51,161 nt of DNA from Paracoccaceae bacterium (GTDB taxonomy: Bacteria; Pseudomonadota; Alphaproteobacteria; Rhodobacterales; Rhodobacteraceae). Under the pieces are notes generated by a model. That model was given only the letters and a program-made list of their open reading frames with translations, did not search any database and was not told the DNA's origin. Below, in pieces: positions 27,197 to 38,404 of the stretch. A program made the translations under genes and the position numbers. Every line of letters starts with the position of its first letter. Position 1 is the stretch's first letter. Location of the stretch: assembly GCA_009773375.1 (NCBI GenBank), contig WRPH01000019.1, positions 90,916-142,076 on the forward strand, read 5' to 3'.

Positions 27197-29215
27197 ATGC
27201 GTTTCCTAGCCCTGCTGGCGCTGTGCCTTGGCCTGATGCCCGCCCCGGCCCATGCCGAGACCGGCGGTTTCGCCAGCATCACCGTCGCCGACCCCACCGC
27301 CGATCTGGCCGCAGACCTGCTGGCCAGCCCCGGCCCGGTGCAGGTGACGCGGCAAGAGGCGGGCGTGCCCGGCTGGGATGTCTTCAGTGCAGGCAAGCCG
27401 CTGGGCTATCTTGCCTCCACCTGGCAAGTTGCCGGGTCTGTCGGCTATTCCGGGCGGCCCCTCGATGTGCTGGTGGCGATTTCGCCCGCAGGCAAGATCA
27501 CCGGCGCGCATCTGATGCAGCACAACGAACCCGTGCTGACGCTTGGCATTTCTGACGCCGACATCGCCGCCTACGTCAGCGGCTTTGCCGGCTATGACCT
27601 GACAGCCCCCGCCGGAACCGGCCTGCGCCAACCCGGCGTGCCGGACGTGATCTCGCGCGCCACCGTCTCTACCGGCGTCATCCGCGATGGCATCCTGCGG
27701 ACCGCCCGCACCCTTGCCATCGGTCGCGGCGTCATCGCCGCAGGCGGCGGTATCGACCGGCTGACCTACGCCGCCACCGATTGGCCGGGCCTTCTGGCCC
27801 AAGGCGCGCTGGCCGAGGTGCAGGTTTCCATGACCCAAGCCGCCACCGCGCTTGCCGGGGCGAAGGTGCCGCTGCAACCGGGCGATGCCCCTTTCCTGCA
27901 CCTCTGGGCCGGGCTGATCGACCCGCCAACCGTCGGCCAAAGCCTGCTGGGTCAGCAGGATTTCACCCGCGCCATCGGCAATCTTGGCCCCGGTGAAACC
28001 GCACTGATCCTGATCAGCCAGGGCCTGCACTCGCCGCGCGGCACAGATTGGAAAACCACCGGCACCTTCGACCGCATCACCATCCTGCAAGGCGACACCC
28101 GCTATCAGCCGACCGAAGCCAGCTACACCATGCTGAAAAAGCTGAAAGCCCCCGGCGCGCCCGAGGCCAAGGAAATCAGCCTGTTCCGCTTGCCGCCCGC
28201 CATCGACCCGCTTTCCCCCTTCCGCATCGAGATCACCGCCAAACGCGCCACCGCCAGCGGTGAGGTCGCCATGACCATCGCCACTGATTACGCTTTGCCC
28301 GCCGCCTTCCGCCTTGCGCCGCCACCAGAACCTGAACCGCTCTGGCGCTCGATCTGGCAGGCCAAACGCGTGGAAACCGCCATCGTCGTCACCATGCTGG
28401 CGGTGCTGACGCTGATCCTGTTCGCGCAAGAATGGATCACCCGCCGCCCGCGGCTGTGGCGCACCGGCCGCATCAGCTTCCTGCTGACCACCCTCATCGT
28501 GCTGGGCTGGGGCCTGAACGGTCAACTGTCGGTGGTGCAGGTGATCGCCTTCATCCATTCGCTGCTGACCGGCTTTCGCTGGGAAACTTTCCTGATTGAA
28601 CCGGTGATCTTCCTGCTTTGGGGCTTCACCGCGCTGGGCATGCTGTTCTGGGGCAGGGGGGTCTATTGCGGCTGGCTTTGCCCGTTCGGCGCGCTGCAAG
28701 AGCTGTTGAACAACGCCGCCGTCCGCCTTGGCATCCGCCAAATCGCCGTGCCGCAAGCGCTGCACGAACGGCTCTGGGTGATCAAATACACCGCCTTTGT
28801 CGGCATCCTCGCGCTGTCGTTCTATTCGATGCACGACGCGCTGATCGTCGCCGAAATCGAGCCGTTCAAAACCGCGATTTCCTTGCGGATGCTGCGGGCA
28901 TGGCCGTTTGTGCTGTTCGTGCTGGCGATCCTGACGGCGGGCCTGTTCATCGAGCGGTTCTTCTGCCGCTACCTCTGCCCGCTTGGTGCAGGCATCGCGA
29001 TTCCGGCCAAGCTGAAGATCTTCGATTGGCTCAAACGCCGCCCGCAATGTGGCCGCGAGTGCCGCATGTGTGAAACCAAATGCACCGTCGGCGCGATTGA
29101 TCCCTTGGGCCGGATCAACGCCAACGAATGCGTCCTGTGCTTGCGCTGTCAGGTCATCATGAATGATGGCACGCAATGCCCGATCCTGAAACGCCGCGCC
29201 CGAGCGGAAGGATAA
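27197..29215 (+). CDS. nirI: NirI (NosR/NirI family) membrane flavo-iron-sulfur protein
   Basis: 672 residues. A signal-like start (MRFLALLALCLGLMPAPAHA) leads to a periplasmic FMN-binding domain (about 80-190, with VISRATVSTGVIRDGIL as the flavin-attachment type site). Membrane segments follow (about 390-600) with CGWLCPFG and CRYLCPLG. The C-terminus has ferredoxin-like motifs CGRECRMCETKC and CVLCLRCQ. In Paracoccus NirI is required for nirS expression, and the related NosR feeds electrons to N2O reductase. The flavin is probably attached by the NirX/ApbE protein two genes downstream. Confidence 0.9.
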   Translation: MRFLALLALCLGLMPAPAHAETGGFASITVADPTADLAADLLASPGPVQVTRQEAGVPGWDVFSAGKPLGYLASTWQVAGSVGYSGRPLDVLVAISPAGKITGAHLMQHNEPVLTLGISDADIAAYVSGFAGYDLTAPAGTGLRQPGVPDVISRATVSTGVIRDGILRTARTLAIGRGVIAAGGGIDRLTYAATDWPGLLAQGALAEVQVSMTQAATALAGAKVPLQPGDAPFLHLWAGLIDPPTVGQSLLGQQDFTRAIGNLGPGETALILISQGLHSPRGTDWKTTGTFDRITILQGDTRYQPTEASYTMLKKLKAPGAPEAKEISLFRLPPAIDPLSPFRIEITAKRATASGEVAMTIATDYALPAAFRLAPPPEPEPLWRSIWQAKRVETAIVVTMLAVLTLILFAQEWITRRPRLWRTGRISFLLTTLIVLGWGLNGQLSVVQVIAFIHSLLTGFRWETFLIEPVIFLLWGFTALGMLFWGRGVYCGWLCPFGALQELLNNAAVRLGIRQIAVPQALHERLWVIKYTAFVGILALSFYSMHDALIVAEIEPFKTAISLRMLRAWPFVLFVLAILTAGLFIERFFCRYLCPLGAGIAIPAKLKIFDWLKRRPQCGRECRMCETKCTVGAIDPLGRINANECVLCLRCQVIMNDGTQCPILKRRARAEG

Positions 29216-29218
29216 GCC

Positions 29219-30412
29219 ATGACCGCCCTGAAACGCCTGTTTTCCGAAGGCTACCGCGTGTTTTTCCTGTCAGCCGCGCTCTATGCGCTGGTCGTCATGG
29301 TGATCTGGACCGGCTGGCTGGGCATCCACGCCGCTGGTGGCTACGCCGAGCTGCCCATCGCCATGGCGCCGCAGCTGTGGCACGGGCATGAGCTGATCTT
29401 CGGCTTTGGCTCTGCCGCGCTGGGCGGGTTTTTCCTGACCGCCGTGCCGAACTGGACCGGGGCCAAGGCTGCCCCCGGTCGTTTCATCGCCGTGGCGGCG
29501 GCGCTGTGGCTGCTGGGGCGGCTGGCGATGTGGGCCTCGGGCAGCTTGCCTGCACCCGTGGTCGCGCTGGCCGATCTGGCTTTTGTGCCGCTTCTGGGGG
29601 CGAAGATCGCCACGCAACTGCTCAAACGCCCCAAGCCGCAGAACATGATGTTTCTGGCCCTGCTGGTGCTGATCTGGCTGGCCAACCTCTATACCCATCT
29701 GGAGTTTCTGGGCCTGACCGACACCGCAGCACAGGGTCTGCGCGCCGGGCTGTTTGCCTTGGTGGCGATGATCGCCGTGCTGGGTGGCCGCGTCACCCCC
29801 GCCTTCACCCGCAACGCCATGCTGCGCGAAGGCCGCGAGACGCATCTGCCCATATCGCACCGCTGGCTGGAACTGGGCGGCAGCGGCCTTGCCATCGCCC
29901 TGCCGCTGGCCAGCCTTGGCTTTGCGCCAGACCGGCTGCTGGGCGCAATCGCCCTCGCCGCCGGTGTGGCACAACTGGTGCGGCTGGCAGGCTGGCGCGG
30001 TGGTTTCGCGCTGCGCCAACCGATCCTGCTGGCGCTGCACCTGTCGTTCGGGCTGGTCGGGCTGGGCCTGATCGGCATCGGGCTGGCGGGGTTTGGCATA
30101 GGCTCTGAAATCGCCGCGCTGCATTTCCTTGCCATCGGCGGCGTGGCGGGCATGGGGCTGGCAATGAAATCCCGCGCCAGCCTTGGCCACTCCGGCCGCG
30201 CCCTGATCGCGCCCGGCCCGGTCGCCGTCGCCTATGCGCTGCTGCCACTATCCGCGCTGCTGCGCTGGCTCGCCTCCACCGCGCCGGATACTTACTACCC
30301 CGCCACTCTGGCTGCCGGGGCGATCTGGATCATCGCCTTCACCCTGTCCACCGCAGCGCTTTGGCCCGCCTTCCTGGGCCCCCGTCTGCAAACCCCGAAA
30401 GCCCAGCCATGA
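29219..30412 (+). CDS. nnrS: NnrS-family heme-copper membrane protein
   Basis: 397 residues, about twelve membrane segments. Conserved NnrS features: APQLWHGHELIFGFGSAALGG near residue 50, GGRVTPAFTRNAML, and late His residues in EIAALHFLAIGG. NnrS proteins protect against NO-derived stress and are co-regulated with nir and nor genes. Placed between nirI and nirX; its last codon overlaps the nirX start (ATGA). Confidence 0.88.
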   Translation: MTALKRLFSEGYRVFFLSAALYALVVMVIWTGWLGIHAAGGYAELPIAMAPQLWHGHELIFGFGSAALGGFFLTAVPNWTGAKAAPGRFIAVAAALWLLGRLAMWASGSLPAPVVALADLAFVPLLGAKIATQLLKRPKPQNMMFLALLVLIWLANLYTHLEFLGLTDTAAQGLRAGLFALVAMIAVLGGRVTPAFTRNAMLREGRETHLPISHRWLELGGSGLAIALPLASLGFAPDRLLGAIALAAGVAQLVRLAGWRGGFALRQPILLALHLSFGLVGLGLIGIGLAGFGIGSEIAALHFLAIGGVAGMGLAMKSRASLGHSGRALIAPGPVAVAYALLPLSALLRWLASTAPDTYYPATLAAGAIWIIAFTLSTAALWPAFLGPRLQTPKAQP

Positions 30413-31251
30413 ACCGCCGCCGCTTCCTGACCATCACCGCCGCGGCCTTCGCCACGCCGCTGCATGCCGCCACCCCGGTCTGGCAGGGCACCGCCCTTGG
30501 CAGCGCCGCAAGTATCCGCCTTGCCGGACCCGCCCCGCGCACCGCCCGGCTGTGGCGCAAGGTCGAAGCCGAGCTGACCCGGATCGAAACCACCTTTTCC
30601 CTGCACCGCGACTCCGCCCTGACCCGGCTGAACCGCGACGGCCACCTTGCCTATCCCGGCCCCGACCTGCTGGCGCTGATCGCCCTCGCCACCCAAATCC
30701 ACACCGCCACCGCCGGGGCCTTCGACCCCTCGATCCAGCCGCTCTGGCTTGCCACCGCCAGCGACACCGACCCGGCCCAAGCCGAAACCGGCTGGCAGCG
30801 ATTGCACACCACCGCCGAGGAACTCCGCCTCGCTCCCGGCATGGCGCTGACCTTCAACGGCATCGCCCAAGGTCACGCCGCCGACAGCATCGCCGCCCTG
30901 CTGCGTGCCGAAGGCTACGATAACGTGCTGATCGACATGGGCGAAATCATTGGCCTCGGCCCCACCCCCTGGCAGGCCGCCATCGCCGACCCCACCGGCC
31001 AAACCCTTGCTGAAATCCCGCTGCAAAACCGCGCGCTGGCCACCTCCAGCCCGCGCGGCACCGTCATCGGTGCCAACCAGCCGCATATCCTGCACCCCAC
31101 CCGCCGCCCGCAATGGTCCACCGTGTCCATCTCGGCGCCATCCGCCGCCCTTGCCGATGCGCTGTCCACCGCCGCCTGCCTGCTGTCGCGCGCCGAAATC
31201 ATCACCGCCCTGTCGCACTTCCCCGAAGCCCGGCTGGAAACCCTCGCCTAA
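30409..31251 (+). CDS. nirX: NirX, ApbE-type FAD:protein FMN transferase
   Basis: 280 residues. Starts MNRRRFLTITAAAFATPLHA, a Tat-like signal. ApbE features follow: ETTFSLHRDSALTRLNRDG, AGAFDPSIQPLW, FNGIAQGHAADSIA (the metal and FAD region) and NVLIDMGE. ApbE enzymes covalently attach FMN to a Thr in (S/T)GAT-type motifs, and the probable target is NirI. The start overlaps the nnrS stop, indicating coupled expression. Confidence 0.88.
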   Translation: MNRRRFLTITAAAFATPLHAATPVWQGTALGSAASIRLAGPAPRTARLWRKVEAELTRIETTFSLHRDSALTRLNRDGHLAYPGPDLLALIALATQIHTATAGAFDPSIQPLWLATASDTDPAQAETGWQRLHTTAEELRLAPGMALTFNGIAQGHAADSIAALLRAEGYDNVLIDMGEIIGLGPTPWQAAIADPTGQTLAEIPLQNRALATSSPRGTVIGANQPHILHPTRRPQWSTVSISAPSAALADALSTAACLLSRAEIITALSHFPEARLETLA

Positions 31252-31293
31252 ACCATAAGTTCAGCGCGCTTACCTGACAATTTTTCTGCCCAT

Positions 31294-31307
31294 TTGACTT
31301 TCGTTAA
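31294..31307 (+). promoter_or_regulatory. Weak FNR/NnrR-like box upstream of norC
   Basis: TTGACTTTCGTTAA, 66 bases before the norC start, keeps the TTGA and AA ends of the TTGAT-N4-ATCAA consensus but matches poorly inside. Position is right for Dnr/NnrR activation of nor; symmetry is imperfect. Confidence 0.4.
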
Positions 31308-31372
31308 GACTCGTCCGCCCGCGCGCCGCCATACCAAAACCACCTGAAACCGCTCCGGGAAGGATATTCGCA

Positions 31373-33200
<1,828 letters not shown>

Positions 33201-33201
<1 letters not shown>

Positions 33202-34013
33202 TGCAGATGGATGGTTCTCAAAATCTGAAGGGGGCGGCGCAAGCCCCCTTCTACCTGCCGCAGGGCGATGAATGCGATGTGTTCCGCGCCGCCTATGACA
33301 ATCAACTGCCCGTGCTGCTGAAAGGTCCCACCGGCTGTGGCAAGACCCGCTTTGTCGCCCATATGGCGGCACAACTCGGCAGGCCGCTTTATACCGTCGC
33401 CTGCCACGACGATCTGTCGGCTGCCGACCTGATCGGCCGCTACCTGCTGAAAGGCGGCGAGACGGTCTGGGTCGATGGCCCGCTGACCCGCGCGGTGCGT
33501 GAAGGCGCGATCTGCTATCTCGATGAGGTGGTCGAAGCCCGCAAGGATGTCACGGTTGTCCTCCACCCGCTGACAGACGACCGCCGCATCCTGCCGATCG
33601 ACCGCACCTCTGAAGAACTGGAGGCCACCCCCGGCTTCATGCTGGTCGCCTCCTATAACCCCGGCTACCAGAACATCCTGAAAACCCTGAAGCCCTCCAC
33701 CCGGCAGCGCTTTGTGTCGCTGGAATTCACCTTCCCGCGCCCCGAACACGAAATCCCGGTGGTCGCCCGCGAATCCGGCCTGTCCGAAGACCGCGTGCAA
33801 CCCCTGGTGCGGCTGGCCAACAAGCTGCGCGCCATGAAAGGTCAGGATCTTGAGGAAGGCGTCTCCACCCGTCTTGTGATCTACGCCGCCACCCTGATCG
33901 CGCAAGGCATGCCCACCAACCGCGCCATCCTTGCCGCGATGATCGAACCGCTCACCGACGATCCCGATACCAAACGCGGGCTCCTCGATCTTGTCACCGC
34001 TGTTTTCGGGTGA
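33201..34013 (+). CDS. norQ: NorQ, MoxR-type AAA+ ATPase
   Basis: 270 residues. Walker A GPTGCGKT (42-49), Walker B AICYLDEVVEARKD, sensor-type ASYNPGYQ and TRQRF. NorQ with NorD remodels NorCB to insert the non-heme iron. ATG shares bases with the norB TGA (TGATG); a GTG one codon upstream is possible but less likely. Confidence 0.93.
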
Positions 34014-34021
34014 GGCCAGTG

Positions 34022-35977
34022 ATGGGCAAGATCGACATCGAGCCATGGGAACCCGAAGAATCCATCGGGAAACTGTGGCACGCGTATGCCAGCCGTCTGG
34101 ACGCAGCCAGCGTTCACCCCGGAGCCCAGGTCGATCTCTCCCAGATCGGCGGACGGCTGGCAGTCCTTTTCCGCGGTCTGGGCGGTAGCCCGACCGTGGA
34201 GATCAAGGCGGTGGCTGACGAAACCTCGCAGCACCGCCTCTCGTTCCGCCGCTTTCTTGGCACCACCGCCGAAGCCACCCCGCGCAGCAGCTTTGACGGC
34301 GAGGCCCTGCGCCTGCCGCAATCGCTCGCCGTCTTCCCGGCAGCCGAGGCCAACGCCGCCCTCTACCTCTGGCTCGCCGCCGCCGCCGCTCATGCCCCGG
34401 CGCATGATCCGCAGACCGACCCGCTCTGCGCCGATCTGGCCTCGCTGCATGCCGCGATCAGCATGGCCGACCACACCCTGCGCGAGGCCCCCGGTTTCTG
34501 CAGCCTCTATGCCGATCTCTGCGCCGCCACCCTGACCCTGCGCCAAACCCCGCACCTGCCCGAAGCCGAAGCCACGGTTGAAGCCGCCATCCGCCACCTG
34601 CTGGGCGATCCCGCCGCCCTGTCGCCCAAAGCCGCCCGCATGGTCAACGCCATCCGCGCCAGCGATTTCACCGCCTACCGCGCGCCGCGCCGCTATCGCC
34701 CCTACCGCCCCGTGGCGCTCTGGCCCGATCTGCGCGCCCCCGGCAGCTCGCATAACACCGCCGTCGAATCCCGCGCCACCGAAGGCACGCCGGAAGAAGG
34801 CGAAAGCAACCGCAGCCACCGCGCCAAACGCCGCGCCGCTGATCAGGCCGAACGCACCGACAGCTTCATCCTGCACAAATTCGAGGCCATCCTGTCTTGG
34901 GCCGAATTCATCAACCTCAACCGCCGGGTTGAAGATGATGACACCGACGACGCCAAGAAGGCCGCCGAAGACGCCGACGAAATGGGTCTTGGCCAGATCT
35001 CCAAGGCCCCCGCCACCCGCCTGAAACTGCATCTCGATCTCGCTCCCGAAGACGTTGATCGTGAAGCCCTTTCCGGCACCCAGACCTATCCCGAATGGGA
35101 CGTGCGAACCGGCACCTATTTGCCCAACCATGTTCGCGTGCTGACCTCCGATATTATCCCGGTTCTCACCACGCCCCCGTTTCGGGACGATCCGCGCGCC
35201 GCGGCCCGTATCCGCGCCGTCAAACGTCAGTTCGAGGCTCTGCGTCCCAGCCGAATCTCTACCACTGGCCACCCTGACGGCGATGAACTGGATACGGATC
35301 GTGCCATTCGCGCGCGGGTCGATTTTTATGCCACGGGGCAGGGCGATGACCGCATCTGGCGGCAGACCCGGCCGCAAAAACGCGATCTCGCCGTTTCGAT
35401 CCTGCTCGACGTGTCGCGTTCCACCGAATCCGCCGTGCCCGGTCACGGTCATGGTGGCCGTACCGTGATCGACATCGAACGCGAGGCGCTGGCGGCGCTC
35501 AGCTGGGGCCTGCAAGCCTGCGGCGATGATTTCGCCATCCACGCCTTTTCCAGCCTGAAGCGCGACCGCGTCTATATCCAATGCGCCAAGCGCTTTGGCG
35601 AGCCGATGTCGGAAACCGTCGAACAGCGTATCGCAGCCCTGAAACCGGGCTTCTACACCCGGCTGGGCGCCGCGATCCGCCACGCCTCGGTGGGTCTGTC
35701 CGAACAGGCCCGCAAGCGTCGGCTGCTGCTGGTGATCACCGACGGCAAGCCCAACGATCTGGATCACTACGAAGGCCGCCACGGGATTGAGGACAGCCAC
35801 AAGGCGGTGCTGGAAGCCCGCCGCATGGGCCATGCCGTGTTTGGCATCACCGTCGACCGCGACGGCAAAAGCTGGTTCCCACGCATGTTCGGCCAAGGCG
35901 GTTTCGCGCTGATCCCGCACCCGGAAAAACTGACGCAAGCCCTGCCCGAGATTTACCGCCAACTGGTCGGCGCATGA
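34022..35977 (+). CDS. norD: NorD, VWA-domain NO reductase activation protein
   Basis: 651 residues. A long N-terminal region with an acidic, charged middle (EDDDTDDAKKAAEDADE) leads to a C-terminal von Willebrand A domain beginning AVSILLDVSRSTES near residue 458, with the MIDAS DxSxS motif. VITDGKPNDLDHYEG follows. Partner of NorQ. ATG at 34022 is preferred (GAGG upstream) over GTG at 34010. Confidence 0.92.
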   Translation: MGKIDIEPWEPEESIGKLWHAYASRLDAASVHPGAQVDLSQIGGRLAVLFRGLGGSPTVEIKAVADETSQHRLSFRRFLGTTAEATPRSSFDGEALRLPQSLAVFPAAEANAALYLWLAAAAAHAPAHDPQTDPLCADLASLHAAISMADHTLREAPGFCSLYADLCAATLTLRQTPHLPEAEATVEAAIRHLLGDPAALSPKAARMVNAIRASDFTAYRAPRRYRPYRPVALWPDLRAPGSSHNTAVESRATEGTPEEGESNRSHRAKRRAADQAERTDSFILHKFEAILSWAEFINLNRRVEDDDTDDAKKAAEDADEMGLGQISKAPATRLKLHLDLAPEDVDREALSGTQTYPEWDVRTGTYLPNHVRVLTSDIIPVLTTPPFRDDPRAAARIRAVKRQFEALRPSRISTTGHPDGDELDTDRAIRARVDFYATGQGDDRIWRQTRPQKRDLAVSILLDVSRSTESAVPGHGHGGRTVIDIEREALAALSWGLQACGDDFAIHAFSSLKRDRVYIQCAKRFGEPMSETVEQRIAALKPGFYTRLGAAIRHASVGLSEQARKRRLLLVITDGKPNDLDHYEGRHGIEDSHKAVLEARRMGHAVFGITVDRDGKSWFPRMFGQGGFALIPHPEKLTQALPEIYRQLVGA

Positions 35978-36546
35978 CCGATACCGCCACCCCGCCTACC
36001 GACGCCGCATCCCCGTTCGATGATCTGCCCGGTGATCTGATGATCTGGGTGCTGATCATCTCTGAACTTCTGGTGTTCGGCGCGGGGCTTGCCGCCTTTC
36101 TGGCGATGCGGCTGACCGACCCGCAAGGCTTCGCCGCAGCGCAAGACCACCTGCACCGCGCCGCCGCCGGTCTCAATACGCTGGTGCTTGTCACGTCCGG
36201 CTGGCTTGCCGCGCTGGCCCATCGCGCCGCCACAGCCGCCCAGCCGCGCAAAACCCGCGCGCTGCTGGCCGGGGCCGGGGCGTTGGGAGCGGTATTTCTG
36301 GCGATCAAAGCCGTTGAATATGCCGATGCCGCCGCTCAAGGCATCGGCACCGAAACCCATGCCTTCTTTACCTTCTATTACTTATTAACCGGCTTTCACG
36401 CCGCCCATGTCCTCGCAGGCCTTGCGATCTTCGCGCTGGTCGCGCTACGCCCCGATCCCCGCCCAGTTCAAGCCGCCGCCGCCTTCTGGCATATGGTCGA
36501 TCTGGTCTGGGTCTTGCTGTTCCCCGTGATCTATCTGCTGCGATGA
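35974..36546 (+). CDS. norE: NorE, cytochrome c oxidase subunit III-like
   Basis: 190 residues, five or six membrane segments. FDDLPGDLMIWVLIISELLVFG and FYYLLTGFHAAHVLAGL resemble subunit III of heme-copper oxidases, with FWHMVDLVWVLLFPVIYLL at the end. Accessory to NorCB, not essential for catalysis in studied strains. ATGA overlap with norD. Confidence 0.9.
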   Translation: MTDTATPPTDAASPFDDLPGDLMIWVLIISELLVFGAGLAAFLAMRLTDPQGFAAAQDHLHRAAAGLNTLVLVTSGWLAALAHRAATAAQPRKTRALLAGAGALGAVFLAIKAVEYADAAAQGIGTETHAFFTFYYLLTGFHAAHVLAGLAIFALVALRPDPRPVQAAAAFWHMVDLVWVLLFPVIYLLR

Positions 36547-36818
36547 AACCGCAAACCCTCCCCCCCGAATCCCGCGCATGGGCCACCTTGCTGGCGCTCT
36601 CCGCCGCCTCCACCGGCCTCGCCGTGGCGCAGCCGTCGTTGATCGGCCCCATCATCCCCGCCGCCAGCGCCGCGCTGCTTTGCCTCGCATGGCTCAAAGC
36701 CCGCGTGATCCTGAAGCACTACCTCGGCCTCAGCGCCGCCCCCGGATGGCTGCGCGGCTTCAACCTGACCCTCGGCCTCTACATGACGCTGCTCCTCGCC
36801 CTGACACTAGCCGCCTGA
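36543..36818 (+). CDS. norF: NorF, small membrane accessory of NO reductase
   Basis: 91 residues with three hydrophobic segments; LAWLKARVILKHYLGL is typical of the cytochrome oxidase subunit IV-like NorF family. Overlaps norE by four bases and ends the norCBQDEF operon. Confidence 0.85.
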   Translation: MKPQTLPPESRAWATLLALSAASTGLAVAQPSLIGPIIPAASAALLCLAWLKARVILKHYLGLSAAPGWLRGFNLTLGLYMTLLLALTLAA

Positions 36819-36854
36819 CATCCAGCCCAGCCCCCCGCAAGCCACGCCAAACGC

Positions 36855-36900
36855 TTCATCTTGGCAAAAATACTCAGGCCGGAACGCGAAAGCGTTCCGG
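36855..36900 (-). terminator. Perfect hairpin with T-run, minus-strand terminator between the DUF4202 gene and norF
   Basis: CCGGAACGC-GAAA-GCGTTCCGG (36879-36900) is a perfect nine-pair stem. On the minus strand it is followed by CCTGAGTATTTTTGCC, so it can stop the regulator/DUF4202 transcript. GAGTATTTTTGCCAAGATGAA is the same kind of motif as those at 6899 and 14684, in reverse orientation. Confidence 0.65.
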
Positions 36901-36977
36901 CTAGCCGGAGGTTCCAGCGCCAATGACATGCCTCGCAGCAAAAGTTTAAGAAACAGTAAACCTGCTCCGGCAACGCA

Positions 36978-37017
36978 TTGATTTCATTAAGGCGAAGCGG
37001 TGTCCACACGCGGACAC
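36978..37017. repeat. Composite motif copy 1: TTGATTTCATTAA plus GTGTCC palindrome
   Basis: TTGATTTCATTAA, a 9-base gap, then the imperfect palindrome GTGTCC-ACACGC-GGACAC. In reverse orientation the same two parts recur at 38971-39011. It lies just past the DUF4202 stop. Confidence 0.55.
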
Positions 37018-37024
37018 CCGTTAT

Positions 37025-37570
37025 TCAGTCCCGAAATGCCGCCGCAAAAGGCTCCGGCAAATCAAACTCCACCAACGCGCCCGCCCGCCCAGCCGCCGAC
37101 ATCTTCCGCGCGGTCTTTTCGACGATTTTCAGCAGCGCGTCAGGCTCATGCTTGCCCGCGAAGGGCTGGAAATACCAGCGCAGGAAGGTAAAGCAGATCA
37201 CATCCTCCAGATCCTGCACCTCCACGTCACGCTTGATCCCCTCCTTGCGCAGCATCGCCGCCACCCGGTCCTGCGCCGCCAGATCATAGCCCGCCTCGGC
37301 CATCATCCCGGCCACCCGCAGCCCATGCCGCCGCCCCTGCTCGCGCCGCCATGCCAGATAGCCTTCCTTGCCCGCCGGATAATCGCCGCGCGGCAACAAC
37401 CAACGCTCCACATGCTGGCCCCGCGCCGCGATCTGCAACGCCTCCGACGCGGCCGGAACCAGCCGCGCCAACTCTGCCGTCATCCGCTCGCCATAGAGCA
37501 GCGCCTCCCCTGCGGGGTCCGCCCCATTGGCCGCATCTATCGCCGCCAGCACCTGATCCAACCGTGTCAT
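37025..37570 (-). CDS. DUF4202 protein linked to the denitrification regulator
   Basis: 181 residues. Starts MTRLDQVLAAIDAANGADP at 37570. ARGQHVERWLLPRGDYPAG and LEDVICFTFLRWYFQPFAG are the blocks I associate with DUF4202, a soluble helical family with conserved His and Asp residues of unknown activity. It follows the Crp/Fnr gene by 2 bases, so the two are co-expressed. A function in NO or nitrite metabolism is only suggested by the neighbourhood. Confidence 0.8.
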   Translation of the reverse strand: MTRLDQVLAAIDAANGADPAGEALLYGERMTAELARLVPAASEALQIAARGQHVERWLLPRGDYPAGKEGYLAWRREQGRRHGLRVAGMMAEAGYDLAAQDRVAAMLRKEGIKRDVEVQDLEDVICFTFLRWYFQPFAGKHEPDALLKIVEKTARKMSAAGRAGALVEFDLPEPFAAAFRD

Positions 37571-37572
37571 GC

Positions 37573-38271
37573 TTACCTCGCCCAAGCGCCCGCCGGGTCT
37601 TGCGCTGCAAAGTCGCGCAGCACCCCGACATCATCAATCGTCGCCACCGCCTGCCGCACCGTCACGCCATAATCGCGCAGCTTGGCGAAGGCCCGGCTCA
37701 GGCTTTCCGGTTTCATCCCCAGACGCCCGGCAATCAGAACCTTGTCATAAGGCAGCGTCACTTCGCAGGCCCCGGCAGGGCAGGGCGCCAGCTCCAGCAG
37801 AAACTCCGCGATCCGCTGCGCCCCGGTCTGCGCTTTCAACGCTTCCAACTGCACGACCAGACTGTTCAGGTGAACAAAAGTCGCCGACAGGATCGAGATC
37901 GCCACCTCCGGGCTTTCGCGGATCTGCCGCAGCAGGCTGTCGGCTTCGATCCGTATCAGGCTGCAATCGGTGACCGCCTCGGCAGCGACGGGGTAGGTTG
38001 CGTGCCGGAACGCCACCGCCTCGCCAAAGCTGCGGCCCTTGGTGAACACCCCTACCACAGCCTCGGCCCCGTTCGGCGCGATGCGATACAGCTTCACCCA
38101 GCCTTCAGCGACGATATAGATCGCGGTGGCTTTTTCACCTTGCAGAAAGATCGTCGCTCCCCGGTCAAAGCTGCGCAGCCGCGCGCCGGTCAGCACGGTT
38201 TCGGCGACGTGTTCGGGCACCGATGACAACAGCATCGACCTCCGCGCAATTTCTATCTGTTCAGGCTTCAT
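37573..38271 (-). CDS. dnr: Crp/Fnr-family regulator, Dnr/Nnr type
   Basis: 232 residues. A cyclic-nucleotide-like sensor domain (about 20-125, GATIFLQGEKATAIYIVAEG), a long dimer helix and a C-terminal helix-turn-helix LPYDKVLIAGRLGMKPESLSRAFAKL. The ExLSR element recognises TTGAT-type half sites. The N-terminal cysteines of oxygen-sensing FNR are absent, which fits the NO-responsive Dnr/Nnr branch. It probably activates nir and nor through boxes such as 27117-27130. Confidence 0.88.
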   Translation of the reverse strand: MKPEQIEIARRSMLLSSVPEHVAETVLTGARLRSFDRGATIFLQGEKATAIYIVAEGWVKLYRIAPNGAEAVVGVFTKGRSFGEAVAFRHATYPVAAEAVTDCSLIRIEADSLLRQIRESPEVAISILSATFVHLNSLVVQLEALKAQTGAQRIAEFLLELAPCPAGACEVTLPYDKVLIAGRLGMKPESLSRAFAKLRDYGVTVRQAVATIDDVGVLRDFAAQDPAGAWAR

Positions 38272-38328
38272 GAGTTGTTCTCGCTTTGGCGGTCAACACA
38301 TCACAGGCGGCGACAAAAAACCAGCCCT

Positions 38329-38344
38329 TGCCTGCACGCAGGCA
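38329..38344. promoter_or_regulatory. Palindrome between dnr and the SIS-domain gene
   Basis: TGCCTGC-AC-GCAGGCA, a perfect inverted repeat with seven-base arms in the 133-base divergent region. Could be an operator for either gene; no known consensus recognised. Confidence 0.35.
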
Positions 38345-38404
38345 GGCTTGCGATCCTGACCGGCGGCGGACATGATCGGGCTTTCCTCGGATCAGGAGCA
38401 TGGC

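Noticed and set aside
33881..35962. 693-codon minus-strand frame across norD
   Set aside because: Gly-rich antisense of norD, which has a clear VWA domain and operon position.
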